Assembly (NCBI GenBank): GCA_027062985.1
Contig: JAMOSR010000143.1
Span: forward strand, 1 to 17,104
DNA: 17,104 nt
Direction of reading: 5' to 3'
Source of the DNA: Nautiliaceae bacterium
GTDB taxonomy: Bacteria; Campylobacterota; Campylobacteria; Campylobacterales; Nautiliaceae
Made by a program: the position numbers and the translations under genes. How positions within the stretch are numbered: position 1 is the stretch's first letter; every line of letters starts with the position of its first letter. The notes under the pieces were generated by a model that was not told where the DNA came from, did no database searches, and saw only the letters and a program-made list of their open reading frames with translations. Positions 7,284 through 14,510 of the stretch are shown here, piece by piece.

Positions 7284-7627
7284 AAAAAAAGTATAATCTT
7301 TTTAAAAACGCCTCATACGCCCTGCAAGGAGTTTTAACACTTCTTACAGAAAAAGCTTTTTTGCTTGAAATTTTTTTTATAATACCGCTTTTATTTTGGC
7401 TTTGTTTTTTAAATTTAACAATTGTTCAAAAATCGGTTATGATTATGAGTTTATTTACTGTTTTAATAGCTGAAGCTTTAAATACCGCCGTGGAATATAC
7501 CGTAGATTTGGTAACTGATGAGTGGCACGAATTTGCAAAAAAAGCAAAAGATACCGCAAGTGCGGCAGTTTTTTTCAGTATCGTTCAAGCGGCAGTTGTC
7601 TGGGGAATAAATCTATTCCTTTCTTAA
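7280..7627 (+). CDS. dgkA: Diacylglycerol kinase DgkA
   Basis: A 115-residue trimeric integral membrane kinase that phosphorylates diacylglycerol to phosphatidic acid. The protein has an amphipathic N-terminus (KNASYALQGVLTLL), then three hydrophobic segments at about 33-49, 52-68 and 96-114. The active-site block EALNTAVE (65-72) supplies Glu, Asn and Glu at the positions conserved in E. coli DgkA, and KDTASAAV (90-97) follows the HEFAKKAKD loop. Translation starts at TTG overlapping the msbA TGA, so the two are coupled. The pairing makes sense because diacylglycerol is released when phospholipid head groups are used to decorate LPS or periplasmic glycans. The 3' end overlaps the end of the convergent phosphatase gene by 15 bases. 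Confidence 0.9.
   Translation: MKKKYNLFKNASYALQGVLTLLTEKAFLLEIFFIIPLLFWLCFLNLTIVQKSVMIMSLFTVLIAEALNTAVEYTVDLVTDEWHEFAKKAKDTASAAVFFSIVQAAVVWGINLFLS
7604..7625 (+). terminator. Weak intrinsic terminator at the end of dgkA
   Basis: GGAATA (7604-7609), loop AATC, TATTCC (7614-7619), followed by TTTCTT. The 6-bp stem can be extended by two G-U pairs. It sits inside the last codons of dgkA and inside the 3' end of the convergent phosphatase gene. The stem has only two G-C pairs, so termination would be inefficient. On the minus strand the stem is not followed by a T tract. Confidence 0.3.
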
Positions 7628-8230
7628 AACCTTATCACTTATAAAATCGGCTAAACTGTTCGATTTAAATTCTTTAAATTTATCTCTGTTTTTATCAAAC
7701 CATTCAACGAAGTCGCTTTTCCCGTCATAAAATTCAAAAATTTTTTTTATTTTACCGGCTTTACTCCATGGAAGATACATATATTTAAGTCTCAGTTCCT
7801 TTTTTATAGCCCAGTTTTTATCACGCCCCTGCAGCAGATGCCAAAGAACAGCTACAAAACCGGTCCTGTCCGCCCCGGCTTTACAATGAAAAAGAAGAGG
7901 TTTTTTAGAAGTTTTTAAAATTTTTTCAAGTTTAATATATTCCTCTTTAGAAACGCTTTCGGGTTTTCGGGATTTAATGGAAACAGTATGATATTCAACA
8001 CCCATTTCTTTGCATATCTTCTTTTCAAGCCTGTAAAGATAATTTTTATTGTCTCCCCTTAAATTGATAATCGTTTTAATGCCGTATTTTTTTATAATTT
8101 TTTTTAATCTCCAAGGCAGTATCTGAGCGCTTCTGTAAACCCCGTCATCCACTTTATGAAAATTGACCCAAAAAAGATTTAAAAAATTATGTTCTTCCGT
8201 TAAAATTCTAAATATATCTTTCAATTTCAT
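7613..8230 (-). CDS. CX5R dual-specificity/lipid-type protein phosphatase
   Basis: A 205-residue cysteine-based phosphatase. The P-loop is HCKAGADRT (115-123) with catalytic C116 and R122, preceded by DGVYRSAQ (29-36) and the strand IINLRGD (54-60), both typical of the bacterial branch of the dual-specificity phosphatase fold. The general-acid Asp is not obvious; candidates lie in the loop before the P-loop. The Asp just before the Arg (ADRT) recalls the P-loop of phosphoinositide/lipid-acting enzymes (A-KDRT) rather than classic Tyr phosphatases. I use the ATG at 8230; a TTG directly before it (8233) is also possible. The gene overlaps the end of the NAD(P)HX repair gene by 23 bases and is the last of the tig operon. 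The substrate is unknown: protein, sugar phosphate and phospholipid are all possible. Confidence 0.82.
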   Translation of the reverse strand: MKLKDIFRILTEEHNFLNLFWVNFHKVDDGVYRSAQILPWRLKKIIKKYGIKTIINLRGDNKNYLYRLEKKICKEMGVEYHTVSIKSRKPESVSKEEYIKLEKILKTSKKPLLFHCKAGADRTGFVAVLWHLLQGRDKNWAIKKELRLKYMYLPWSKAGKIKKIFEFYDGKSDFVEWFDKNRDKFKEFKSNSLADFISDKVLRKE

Positions 8231-9602
8231 CAAGTCTCTTTATAAGTTTCATAGGTGTAAGGGCATAGTCAGGTTCGTAGTTTCCGGCTATGGAATGAGC
8301 CAAGGATGCATGAATTGTAGCTTTTAAAGGATGCCATCCCTGAGCCAACAAAGCACCTATCATACCTGCTAATACATCCCCGCTTCCTCCTTTTGCAAGT
8401 GCGGCGATTCCGTTTGGGTCAATGTTTAATTTTCCGTTAAAAGCGATTATTTTATTTGCACCCTTTAACAGTAAAACTGTTTTGGGATATTTTTCGCTGA
8501 ATTTTTGGGCAAGTTCAAATCTGTTTTGTTGAATATCCGATACACTGTATTCTCCAAAACCGCTAATTTTAAGAAGAGAGGCAAACTCTTTAGGATGCGG
8601 AGTCAGCACAATCTTATCTTTTTTTAAAAATTCTTTTATTACATCTTTATAAAACATATCGGCATCAATAACCATCGGAATATCAAGCTTTAATATATTT
8701 TCCATCTCATCGTCAAAATGATTATTAAGTCCCATGCCAAACGCCAACGCGCTAAATCCTTCTATATGATGGGAATGCATAATTTCATAAGGTATATTTA
8801 TCTTATCATCATGACTTACAATGCTGACAAGCCCCGCTCCAAAATTAAAAGCGGACATTGCAGCCATAATTCCGGCTCCCGGCTTTTCTCCTACCAAAAC
8901 TCCCAAATGACCGTAAGAACGTTTATGTGTATTTTGTTTTTTTCTATATGGAAGGGTTAAATCGCGTTTTTCCCATACGTAATAATCGGTTTTACCTCTG
9001 TATTTTGAAAAACTGACTCCAAGATTTGCAAGTTTGATTCTTCCTATGTAATCTTTTGCCGCGTCTGCGTAAAGGGAAAGCTTTTCAGCTCCCATCGTAA
9101 CGGTAACGTCCGCTTTAAAAGCTACCGGTCTTAAATTACCGTTATCGTCTATTCCGGTAGGAATATCACAAGCCAGTTTAAAAGCGTTTACGTTATTCAT
9201 CTTTTTAATAAGACATACTATCTCTTTTGGCAAATCTCTTTTTAATCCGCTGCCGAAAACAGCGTCAACCAAACATTCACATTTATGATATTCCTCTTTA
9301 ATTTCTCCTCCAACAGCTTTAAATCTCTCAAGCTGCAGCTTCGCCATATCCGATTTAACCCCAAGCGGCAAATAAAGATTTACTATATAATCTCCATGTA
9401 AAATCCTGCCAAGAGTTATTCCATCAGCTCCGTTGTTTCCGGGACCGGAAACTATATTAACCACGCTTCCCTTAGGAACGTTTTGATAAATTTCCAAAGC
9501 CATTTCATAAGCGGCATGTTCCATTAAAATATCTTCCGTTAGTCTGTATTTTTCATAACATTTTTTATCAAAGGAATATACTTCTTTAAATACAGGCTTC
9601 AC
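8208..9602 (-). CDS. nnr: Bifunctional NAD(P)H-hydrate epimerase / ADP-dependent dehydratase
   Basis: A 464-residue metabolite-repair fusion. It corrects NADHX and NADPHX, damaged nicotinamide cofactors hydrated spontaneously or by heat: the N-terminal YjeF_N domain (about 1-210) epimerises the R form and the C-terminal ribokinase-like domain (about 215-464) dehydrates the S form using ADP. Landmarks in the first domain are GPGNNGADG (53-61), DAVFGSGL (113-120) and CDIPTGID (145-152). In the second they are VLTPHPKEF (332-340), LLLKGAN (377-383) and the nucleotide-binding GGSGDVLAG (405-413) with its catalytic Asp. The start is GTG overlapping the comM TGA (GTGA), preceded by a strong AGGAGG. 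Its 3' end overlaps the phosphatase gene. Cofactor hydration rises with temperature, so this enzyme matters particularly in thermophiles. Confidence 0.92.
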   Translation of the reverse strand: MKPVFKEVYSFDKKCYEKYRLTEDILMEHAAYEMALEIYQNVPKGSVVNIVSGPGNNGADGITLGRILHGDYIVNLYLPLGVKSDMAKLQLERFKAVGGEIKEEYHKCECLVDAVFGSGLKRDLPKEIVCLIKKMNNVNAFKLACDIPTGIDDNGNLRPVAFKADVTVTMGAEKLSLYADAAKDYIGRIKLANLGVSFSKYRGKTDYYVWEKRDLTLPYRKKQNTHKRSYGHLGVLVGEKPGAGIMAAMSAFNFGAGLVSIVSHDDKINIPYEIMHSHHIEGFSALAFGMGLNNHFDDEMENILKLDIPMVIDADMFYKDVIKEFLKKDKIVLTPHPKEFASLLKISGFGEYSVSDIQQNRFELAQKFSEKYPKTVLLLKGANKIIAFNGKLNIDPNGIAALAKGGSGDVLAGMIGALLAQGWHPLKATIHASLAHSIAGNYEPDYALTPMKLIKRLDEIERYI

Positions 9603-11086
9603 TTTCTCCTCCTGAATTTCAAAGCTTTTAAAACGTCTTCTTTTTTTATTTTATTTCTTTTTTTGGTATTTGCCACCGTTTTTGAAAGTTTACAGATATT
9701 AAATTCGCTTCTTTTACTCAAATCAAGATTCTTAACGGCTTTTTTAATTATATCATATGCTTCGTTTTCCAAAGAAAATTTAAAATTTTCTTTCAAATTG
9801 GCATTAAATTCTCCCTTTTGCATTTCAAAAGCCGTCAAAACCTTTTCAAACATCTCTTTACTAGAAATACTTGATTCATCTTCATCTTCAATCATCTGAT
9901 GATAAATTTCTATTCTGTCATACAAAGGTTCGCTAATTCTGTTTTTGTATCTTCTGATTTCCAAATCGGTACACCTGCACTCCTTAAAAGGGCTTAAAAG
10001 ATTACCGCAAGGACATGGATTCATAGCAGAAGCAAACAAAATATCCGTTTCATATTCTATTTTGGAGTTTACCCTGCTGATAACCATTTTCCCATCCTGC
10101 AAAGGAAGCCTCAAATTTTCTAAAATGTCTTTTTGGAAATATGGAAGCTCGTCAAAAAACAGCATTCCTTTATTGGCAAAAGCAATTTCCCCTATTTTCG
10201 CTCCCCTGCTCCCTCCTCCGAAAATAGCCGATTTCGTACTTGAATATATGGGATGCCTAAAAGGCCTCTTAGGAGAAAAATCAACTTCTTTTCCTTCAAT
10301 AGCTTTAAGATAGGCTACTTTAAGTATGTCATCAAGACCCATAGGGGGCATTATTTCTTTTAGCCTGTTTATTATCATAGATTTTCCAACTCCGGGACTT
10401 CCTTCAAAAAGAAGATTATGAAATCCGCTTGCGGCATATAAAGCGGCTTCTTTTGCCCCTGTTTGTCCTAAAACATCACAAAAATCATCCTCAAACTCGG
10501 CATCATAAAAATATTTTTTACCCTCTATTTTAATAAAATCGTAATGGATTTCGCTTTTTTCAATTTTTCGGGGTTTAAATTCGTCAAACTCGCTTAAATG
10601 GGAAAAAGCGTATACTTCAACTCCGGGAATATTACCTACCTTTTTTGCGCTTTCAATGGGAATAATTACTTTTTCAGGTCTTAAAGATAAAACAAGAGGA
10701 AAAATTGAAGCGGTATCTTTAAGCGCCCCGTCAAGTCCAAGCTCTCCAAGGACCATATATTCGTCTAAATTTATGTCCGTATTATGATAAAGAATACTTA
10801 ACGCTATAGGCAAATCAAAATGGCTGCCCTCTTTTTTTAAGTCGGAAGGACTTAATGAAATAACAATTTTTAAAGGAGGAAAAGAATAATCGTTGTTTAA
10901 AAGAGCGGATTTCACTCTTTCTTTACTTTCCTGAATAGACTGAGAACCAAGACCGACTATAGAAAATCCCGGAAGAGCTTTAGTAAAAGAACTTTCAACT
11001 TCAACTACTCTGCCTTCAAACCCGTTAAGAGTGGAAGAAATTATTTTTTTCGTTTTTGTTTTTGTTGTTTTAATAGTTTTTTCCAC
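9599..11086 (-). CDS. comM: ComM/YifB family AAA+ ATPase (Mg-chelatase-like)
   Basis: A 495-residue hexameric ATPase whose characterised relatives (ComM) promote branch migration of incoming DNA during natural transformation. The N-terminal LonC-like domain shows the family signature LPGFSIVGL (38-46), RVKSAL (57-62) and HFDLPIALSIL (89-99). The AAA+ core has Walker A GSPGVGKS (229-236) and Walker B MLFFDELPYF (308-317). The PCPCGN and ECRCTD cysteines (357-374), RISEPLYDRI (383-392) and the C-terminal helical domain complete the family layout. The only canonical start is GTG at 11086, because an in-frame TGA lies three codons upstream and no ATG/GTG/TTG follows before the conserved domain. 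It overlaps the end of def by 46 bases and makes an unusual Lys/Thr-rich leader of about 15 residues. Its role in transformation here is inferred from family. Confidence 0.9.
   Translation of the reverse strand: MEKTIKTTKTKTKKIISSTLNGFEGRVVEVESSFTKALPGFSIVGLGSQSIQESKERVKSALLNNDYSFPPLKIVISLSPSDLKKEGSHFDLPIALSILYHNTDINLDEYMVLGELGLDGALKDTASIFPLVLSLRPEKVIIPIESAKKVGNIPGVEVYAFSHLSEFDEFKPRKIEKSEIHYDFIKIEGKKYFYDAEFEDDFCDVLGQTGAKEAALYAASGFHNLLFEGSPGVGKSMIINRLKEIMPPMGLDDILKVAYLKAIEGKEVDFSPKRPFRHPIYSSTKSAIFGGGSRGAKIGEIAFANKGMLFFDELPYFQKDILENLRLPLQDGKMVISRVNSKIEYETDILFASAMNPCPCGNLLSPFKECRCTDLEIRRYKNRISEPLYDRIEIYHQMIEDEDESSISSKEMFEKVLTAFEMQKGEFNANLKENFKFSLENEAYDIIKKAVKNLDLSKRSEFNICKLSKTVANTKKRNKIKKEDVLKALKFRRRK
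9608..9613 (-). promoter_or_regulatory. Strong ribosome binding site for nnr
   Basis: AGGAGG on the minus strand, 5 bases before the GTG start at 9602 and inside the last codons of comM. It is the best Shine-Dalgarno match in the window and fixes a non-ATG start. Confidence 0.7.
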
Positions 11087-11574
11087 TCTTTTTCAAATTT
11101 TTTTCTTTTAATATAATCTAATCTTTCTATAAAAAGATGCCCGTCAAGATGGTCTGTTTCGTGTTGAAAAGCCACACTTAAAAGACCTTCGGCATCCATA
11201 ATATGCTCTTTTCCGTATCTATCAAAAAATTTTACTTTAACGGTTGCGTATCTTTCCACTTCGTCAAAATAATCAGGGACACTTAAACACCCTTCCGTAT
11301 CTTTATGAATACCATCCCAAACCAAAAACTCAGGGTTTATAACTTCAATTAACGTATTTTTAGACTGTTTTCCTTCTTCATCCCCTATATCTATAATAAG
11401 AGCCCTTCTAGGAACCCCAACCTGTATAGCCGCAAGTCCCACGCCGTTTTTGGCAATCATTGTTTCATACATATCGTCAAGAAGTTTATGAAGTTCCTCA
11501 TCAAATCTTTCAACGGGTTTTGAAATTTGTTTTAAAATTTTATTAGGATATGTCACAATATCTAAAAGGGGCAT
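11041..11574 (-). CDS. def: Peptide deformylase
   Basis: A 177-residue metallohydrolase that removes the formyl group from nascent protein N-termini at the ribosome exit. All three motifs are intact: GVGLAAIQ (44-51), EGCLS (94-98, metal-ligand C96) and QHETDHLDG (137-145, two His ligands and catalytic Glu). The first part, MPLLDIVTYPNKILKQ, is typical for the family. The C-terminal 20 residues are unusually basic (from 158, many Lys/Arg) and could contact ribosomal RNA, as the C-terminal helix of E. coli Def does; that is inference. The ATG overlaps the stop of the GGDEF gene by one base (TAATG). Placement with tig, the other exit-tunnel factor, and clpP makes a protein biogenesis/turnover operon. 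Confidence 0.95.
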   Translation of the reverse strand: MPLLDIVTYPNKILKQISKPVERFDEELHKLLDDMYETMIAKNGVGLAAIQVGVPRRALIIDIGDEEGKQSKNTLIEVINPEFLVWDGIHKDTEGCLSVPDYFDEVERYATVKVKFFDRYGKEHIMDAEGLLSVAFQHETDHLDGHLFIERLDYIKRKKFEKEWKKLLKQQKQKRKK

Positions 11575-12581
11575 TATTTACCTTCATATACAATATAAAG
11601 TATATTTTCTTTTTCCGCCTTTTTCATAGCTTCAAGGGCACTTGCCACATACTCATCAGGCGTTTTTTTCTCTTTCATTTCAACAACACCCGCTACAATC
11701 TGAAGTTCTAATTCTTCACCTTCTAAAAATACAGCCGAATTGCTTATCATATCGGCAAGCCTCTCAACCGTTTTACCGGCTCCTACTCTATCAGTGTGTC
11801 TTAGAAGCATTGCAAAAATTCCGTCTCCAAGATGGGCTACAACATCCGTTCTTCTTGAAGTTTTTAAAATAATTTTTGCAATACTTCTATTTGCAAGTAT
11901 CCTGCTTTTTTCATTTAAAAGTTTTTTGGCAATTTCATCTTTTAATTTTATAGTTACAATAGAACTTGTATGAGCAAACTTTTCTATTAAAGATATCTCT
12001 TTTTTAAGAATTTTTAAAAAGTAATTTTTGTTATAAACCCCGTATCGTTGGTCAAACATAGAATTGCTTTCGATATCCTTTACTATTTCTACGTTTTTTG
12101 CGTAAAGCTGTTTTACGGTTTTTAGTTCATTTTCCATCTTAGAATAAATATTGTCAATTTTCACAGAAAGCTGATTTAATATTTTTTCCATTGCTTTAGG
12201 AGAGGTTATATGAGAAATCTCTTCAAGATGTTTTTTTATCAAATCTTTTACAGAAGCGGAAATTTTATACATTAAAGCGGTGTGTTGAAGGAGCTCTTTT
12301 GAATATTTAAAAGAAACTTTAAGTTTTTTTTCAAGCTCAAAATCTTTTTCTAATTCATTACTCTCTTCAATCGACATAAGCTCATAAACCTGTTTTCTAA
12401 ACTCAAGCGGCTCTTCGTCAAGCATATTTAAAAAATATATTTTGTAATAATAAGGAATAGGAGGAGTCCCCTCCTCTATTATTTTATCCAGTACTTTCTT
12501 AGCAAACTTCTCTAAAGGAGTTGTCGCATCACTTAAATCAGGAGCCGTAAAAGAAGTTGAATATTTATTACTACCCATCAT
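11574..12581 (-). CDS. Degenerate GGDEF-domain protein with intact I-site
   Basis: A 335-residue protein. Residues 1-130 are mainly helical and not recognised; PIPYYYKIYFLNML (41-54) and the charged helices after it are its most distinctive part. A coiled-coil-like stretch runs through about 131-175, and a diguanylate-cyclase fold covers about 176-335. The active-site loop that should read GGDEF is GDGIF (252-256), and the DxDxFKxxND-type metal and base contacts are missing, so it should not make c-di-GMP. The inhibitory I-site RxxD is kept as RRTD (243-246), exactly five residues before the loop. This suggests a c-di-GMP-binding receptor or purely structural domain. There is no signal peptide or membrane segment. 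The ATG at 12581 overlaps the clpP TGA; the next ATG (12578) has better spacing to the upstream GAGAG and may be the real start. Function unknown. Confidence 0.85.
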   Translation of the reverse strand: MMGSNKYSTSFTAPDLSDATTPLEKFAKKVLDKIIEEGTPPIPYYYKIYFLNMLDEEPLEFRKQVYELMSIEESNELEKDFELEKKLKVSFKYSKELLQHTALMYKISASVKDLIKKHLEEISHITSPKAMEKILNQLSVKIDNIYSKMENELKTVKQLYAKNVEIVKDIESNSMFDQRYGVYNKNYFLKILKKEISLIEKFAHTSSIVTIKLKDEIAKKLLNEKSRILANRSIAKIILKTSRRTDVVAHLGDGIFAMLLRHTDRVGAGKTVERLADMISNSAVFLEGEELELQIVAGVVEMKEKKTPDEYVASALEAMKKAEKENILYIVYEGK

Positions 12582-13168
12582 ATCTCTCTTTTTTTAAGAA
12601 TTTTATCAATAAGTCCGTATTTAAGCGCCTCTTCAGCACTCATAAAAAAGTCTCTTTCAGTATCTTTTTCTATTTTTCTAACGCTTTGTCCCGTATTTTC
12701 AGCCAAAATTTTATTGAGCTCTTTTTTCATTCTTAAAATCTCTTTTGCATGAATTTCTATATCGGTTGCCTGTCCCTGAGCTCCACCAAGAGGCTGATGA
12801 ATCATAATTCTGGCATGAGGGAGTGCAAATCTTTTGCCTTTTGCCCCGCTGCTTAATAAAAACGCCCCCATACTAGCCGCCTGCCCCATACAGATAGTTA
12901 CGACATCCGGTTTTATATAATTCATCGTATCGTAAATGGCAAATCCGCTGGTTACAACGCCTCCTGGGGAATTTATATAAAGATAAATATCTTTTTCGGG
13001 ATTTTCAGCTTCCAAAAACAGCATCTGAGCCACTATAAGACTGGCAGTATGGTCGTTAATTTCCCCCTGAAGCATAATAATTCTGTCTTTGAGAAGGCGG
13101 GAATAAATATCATAAGCCCTCTCTCCTCTTCCCGTTTTTTCTATAACGGTAGGTATTAAAACACTCAA
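12578..13168 (-). CDS. clpP: ATP-dependent Clp protease proteolytic subunit ClpP
   Basis: A 196-residue serine protease subunit that forms the tetradecameric chamber fed by ClpX or ClpA. The catalytic triad is S99 in GQAASMGA, H124 in MIHQPLGG and D173 in TERDFFMS. YINSPGG (64-70) and LLKDRIIML near the N-terminus (25-33) match the family. The start is TTG at 13168, overlapping the tig TGA (TTGA), with AAAAGG 7 bases upstream. ClpP is usually processed at its N-terminus; here only a few residues precede the conserved PTVIEKTGRGERAYDI region. It follows tig and precedes the GGDEF gene and def; no clpX is in the window. Confidence 0.95.
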   Translation of the reverse strand: MSVLIPTVIEKTGRGERAYDIYSRLLKDRIIMLQGEINDHTASLIVAQMLFLEAENPEKDIYLYINSPGGVVTSGFAIYDTMNYIKPDVVTICMGQAASMGAFLLSSGAKGKRFALPHARIMIHQPLGGAQGQATDIEIHAKEILRMKKELNKILAENTGQSVRKIEKDTERDFFMSAEEALKYGLIDKILKKREI

Positions 13169-14448
13169 CTTTTAACCTTTTCATCCAAAAGTTTATTTAA
13201 CAGTTTTTCTTCTACAAGATTCATTTTAAGTACAGGTATAAGTCCGTTTTCCTGATAATATTTTATCATATCTTGAGGATTTTGTCCCTGCATTAACGCT
13301 TCATAAAAAATAATTTGAGAAAGTTCCTCATCACTAACCTCAACACCCTCTTTTTTAGCTATAGCATCTATAATAAAAGTAAGTTTTACTCTCTCTTTTG
13401 CTTCGTCTTTAAACTTATTTCTAAATTCTTCAAGTTTTTCAGGATTTGTCTGAAGTTCTTTAAGCTCGGCCGGAGTCAGTTTTGCGGCTTCATTACCTAC
13501 GATAACTTCAACTTCCTGTTCCACTATATTTTCAGGTAAATCTATATCGTATTTTTCAACAAGACATTCAAGAATTTTCTCTTTTAAAGGCGCATACGTT
13601 TCTGCTTTTTTCTTTTGAAGAATAGAATTTTTAACATACTCTTTCAAATCCTCAACCGTAGCGTTTTCATTATTTAAATATTTTTTAGCAAGGTCGTCGT
13701 TAATCTCAGCAGGTACTTTTTCCTGAATTTCCTGTAAAGTCACCTCAAATTCCGCTTCTTTTCCGGCTAACTCTTTTGCCCCGTAATTTTCAGGAAACAT
13801 TACTTTTATTTTTCTAGTTTCCCCTACTTTCATACTCTCAAGCTGCTCTTCAAACCCGGGAATAAAACTTCCGCTTCCTATTTCAAGAGGATAGCTCTCA
13901 GCACTTCCGTTTTCCATCGGTTTTCCGTTGATATATCCTTTAAAATCAATTACAGCTATATCACCTTTTTCAAGAGTTTCTTTATTGCTTATTTTTGTTG
14001 TTGATTCCGCTTTTGCTATATTTTCAAGCTCTTTTTGAATTTCCTCTTCACTAACTTCCGGAAGCTCAACATCAGGCACGCACTCTTTATAAGAATCGTC
14101 TATATTTATTTCAGGTTTGGTATAAACGTTGATTTCAACATCTATTCCGTCTTCTTTTTTATCAAATTTGGTTACTTGAGGTTCTCCGATTACATCCACA
14201 GCGCCAAGCTGTTTAATCCCTTCATCAAGAATTTCTCTTACAGCTTCGCTTACGGCATCTCTTTCTATTTCATCCGCATACATTTTTTTAACTACTTTTA
14301 CAGGAACTTTTCCTGGTCTAAATCCTTGGATTTTCGCTTTTTTAGCTATTTCTTTAGCTATTTTCTCTTTTTTCTTTTCCAAAGTCTCATTATCTATTTT
14401 AGCTTTAATAACACTATTAGCAGAATCTATTTTTTGTACTTCAACCAT
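13165..14448 (-). CDS. tig: Trigger factor
   Basis: A 427-residue ribosome-bound chaperone and peptidyl-prolyl isomerase that shields nascent chains. The ribosome-binding domain has the signature FRPGKVP starting at 43, the same position as in E. coli. A FKBP-type isomerase domain follows at about 163-242 (GDIAVIDFKGY, FIPGFEEQL, FPENYGA). The C-terminal helical domain completes the molecule. I place the start at the ATG at 14448, not at the upstream in-frame codon 14499: AAGGA lies 6 bases before 14448, the residue numbering then matches the family, and the 17 extra residues would cross the shared promoter. It is the first gene of the seven-gene minus-strand operon and is divergent from folE. 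Confidence 0.94.
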   Translation of the reverse strand: MVEVQKIDSANSVIKAKIDNETLEKKKEKIAKEIAKKAKIQGFRPGKVPVKVVKKMYADEIERDAVSEAVREILDEGIKQLGAVDVIGEPQVTKFDKKEDGIDVEINVYTKPEINIDDSYKECVPDVELPEVSEEEIQKELENIAKAESTTKISNKETLEKGDIAVIDFKGYINGKPMENGSAESYPLEIGSGSFIPGFEEQLESMKVGETRKIKVMFPENYGAKELAGKEAEFEVTLQEIQEKVPAEINDDLAKKYLNNENATVEDLKEYVKNSILQKKKAETYAPLKEKILECLVEKYDIDLPENIVEQEVEVIVGNEAAKLTPAELKELQTNPEKLEEFRNKFKDEAKERVKLTFIIDAIAKKEGVEVSDEELSQIIFYEALMQGQNPQDMIKYYQENGLIPVLKMNLVEEKLLNKLLDEKVKS

Positions 14449-14454
14449 TAATAT

Positions 14455-14459
14455 TCCTT
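14455..14459 (-). promoter_or_regulatory. Ribosome binding site that fixes the tig start
   Basis: AAGGA on the minus strand, 6 bases before the ATG at 14448. It supports the 427-residue protein over the 444-residue reading from 14499. Confidence 0.65.
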
Positions 14460-14467
14460 TTTTAAAA

Positions 14468-14478
14468 GGTATAATACC
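14468..14478. promoter_or_regulatory. Symmetric divergent promoter for tig operon and folE-fliI
   Basis: GGTATAATACC is palindromic around its central base. On the plus strand it contains TATAAT (14470-14475), predicting a start near 14482 and a leader of about 29 bases for folE. On the minus strand it contains TATTAT (14471-14476), predicting a start near 14464 and a leader of about 16 bases before tig. The 62-base gap between the two ATGs has no other good -10 pair. Coincident -10 boxes would make firing in the two directions mutually exclusive at any instant. Confidence 0.5.
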
Positions 14479-14510
14479 AAAAAAGTTTACAAAACTCAAA
14501 AGGATGGATT

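Noticed and set aside
14035..14451. 138-residue Phe/Tyr-rich open frame opposite tig
   Set aside because: Composition is the antisense image of Lys/Glu-rich trigger factor; no motif or ribosome binding site.
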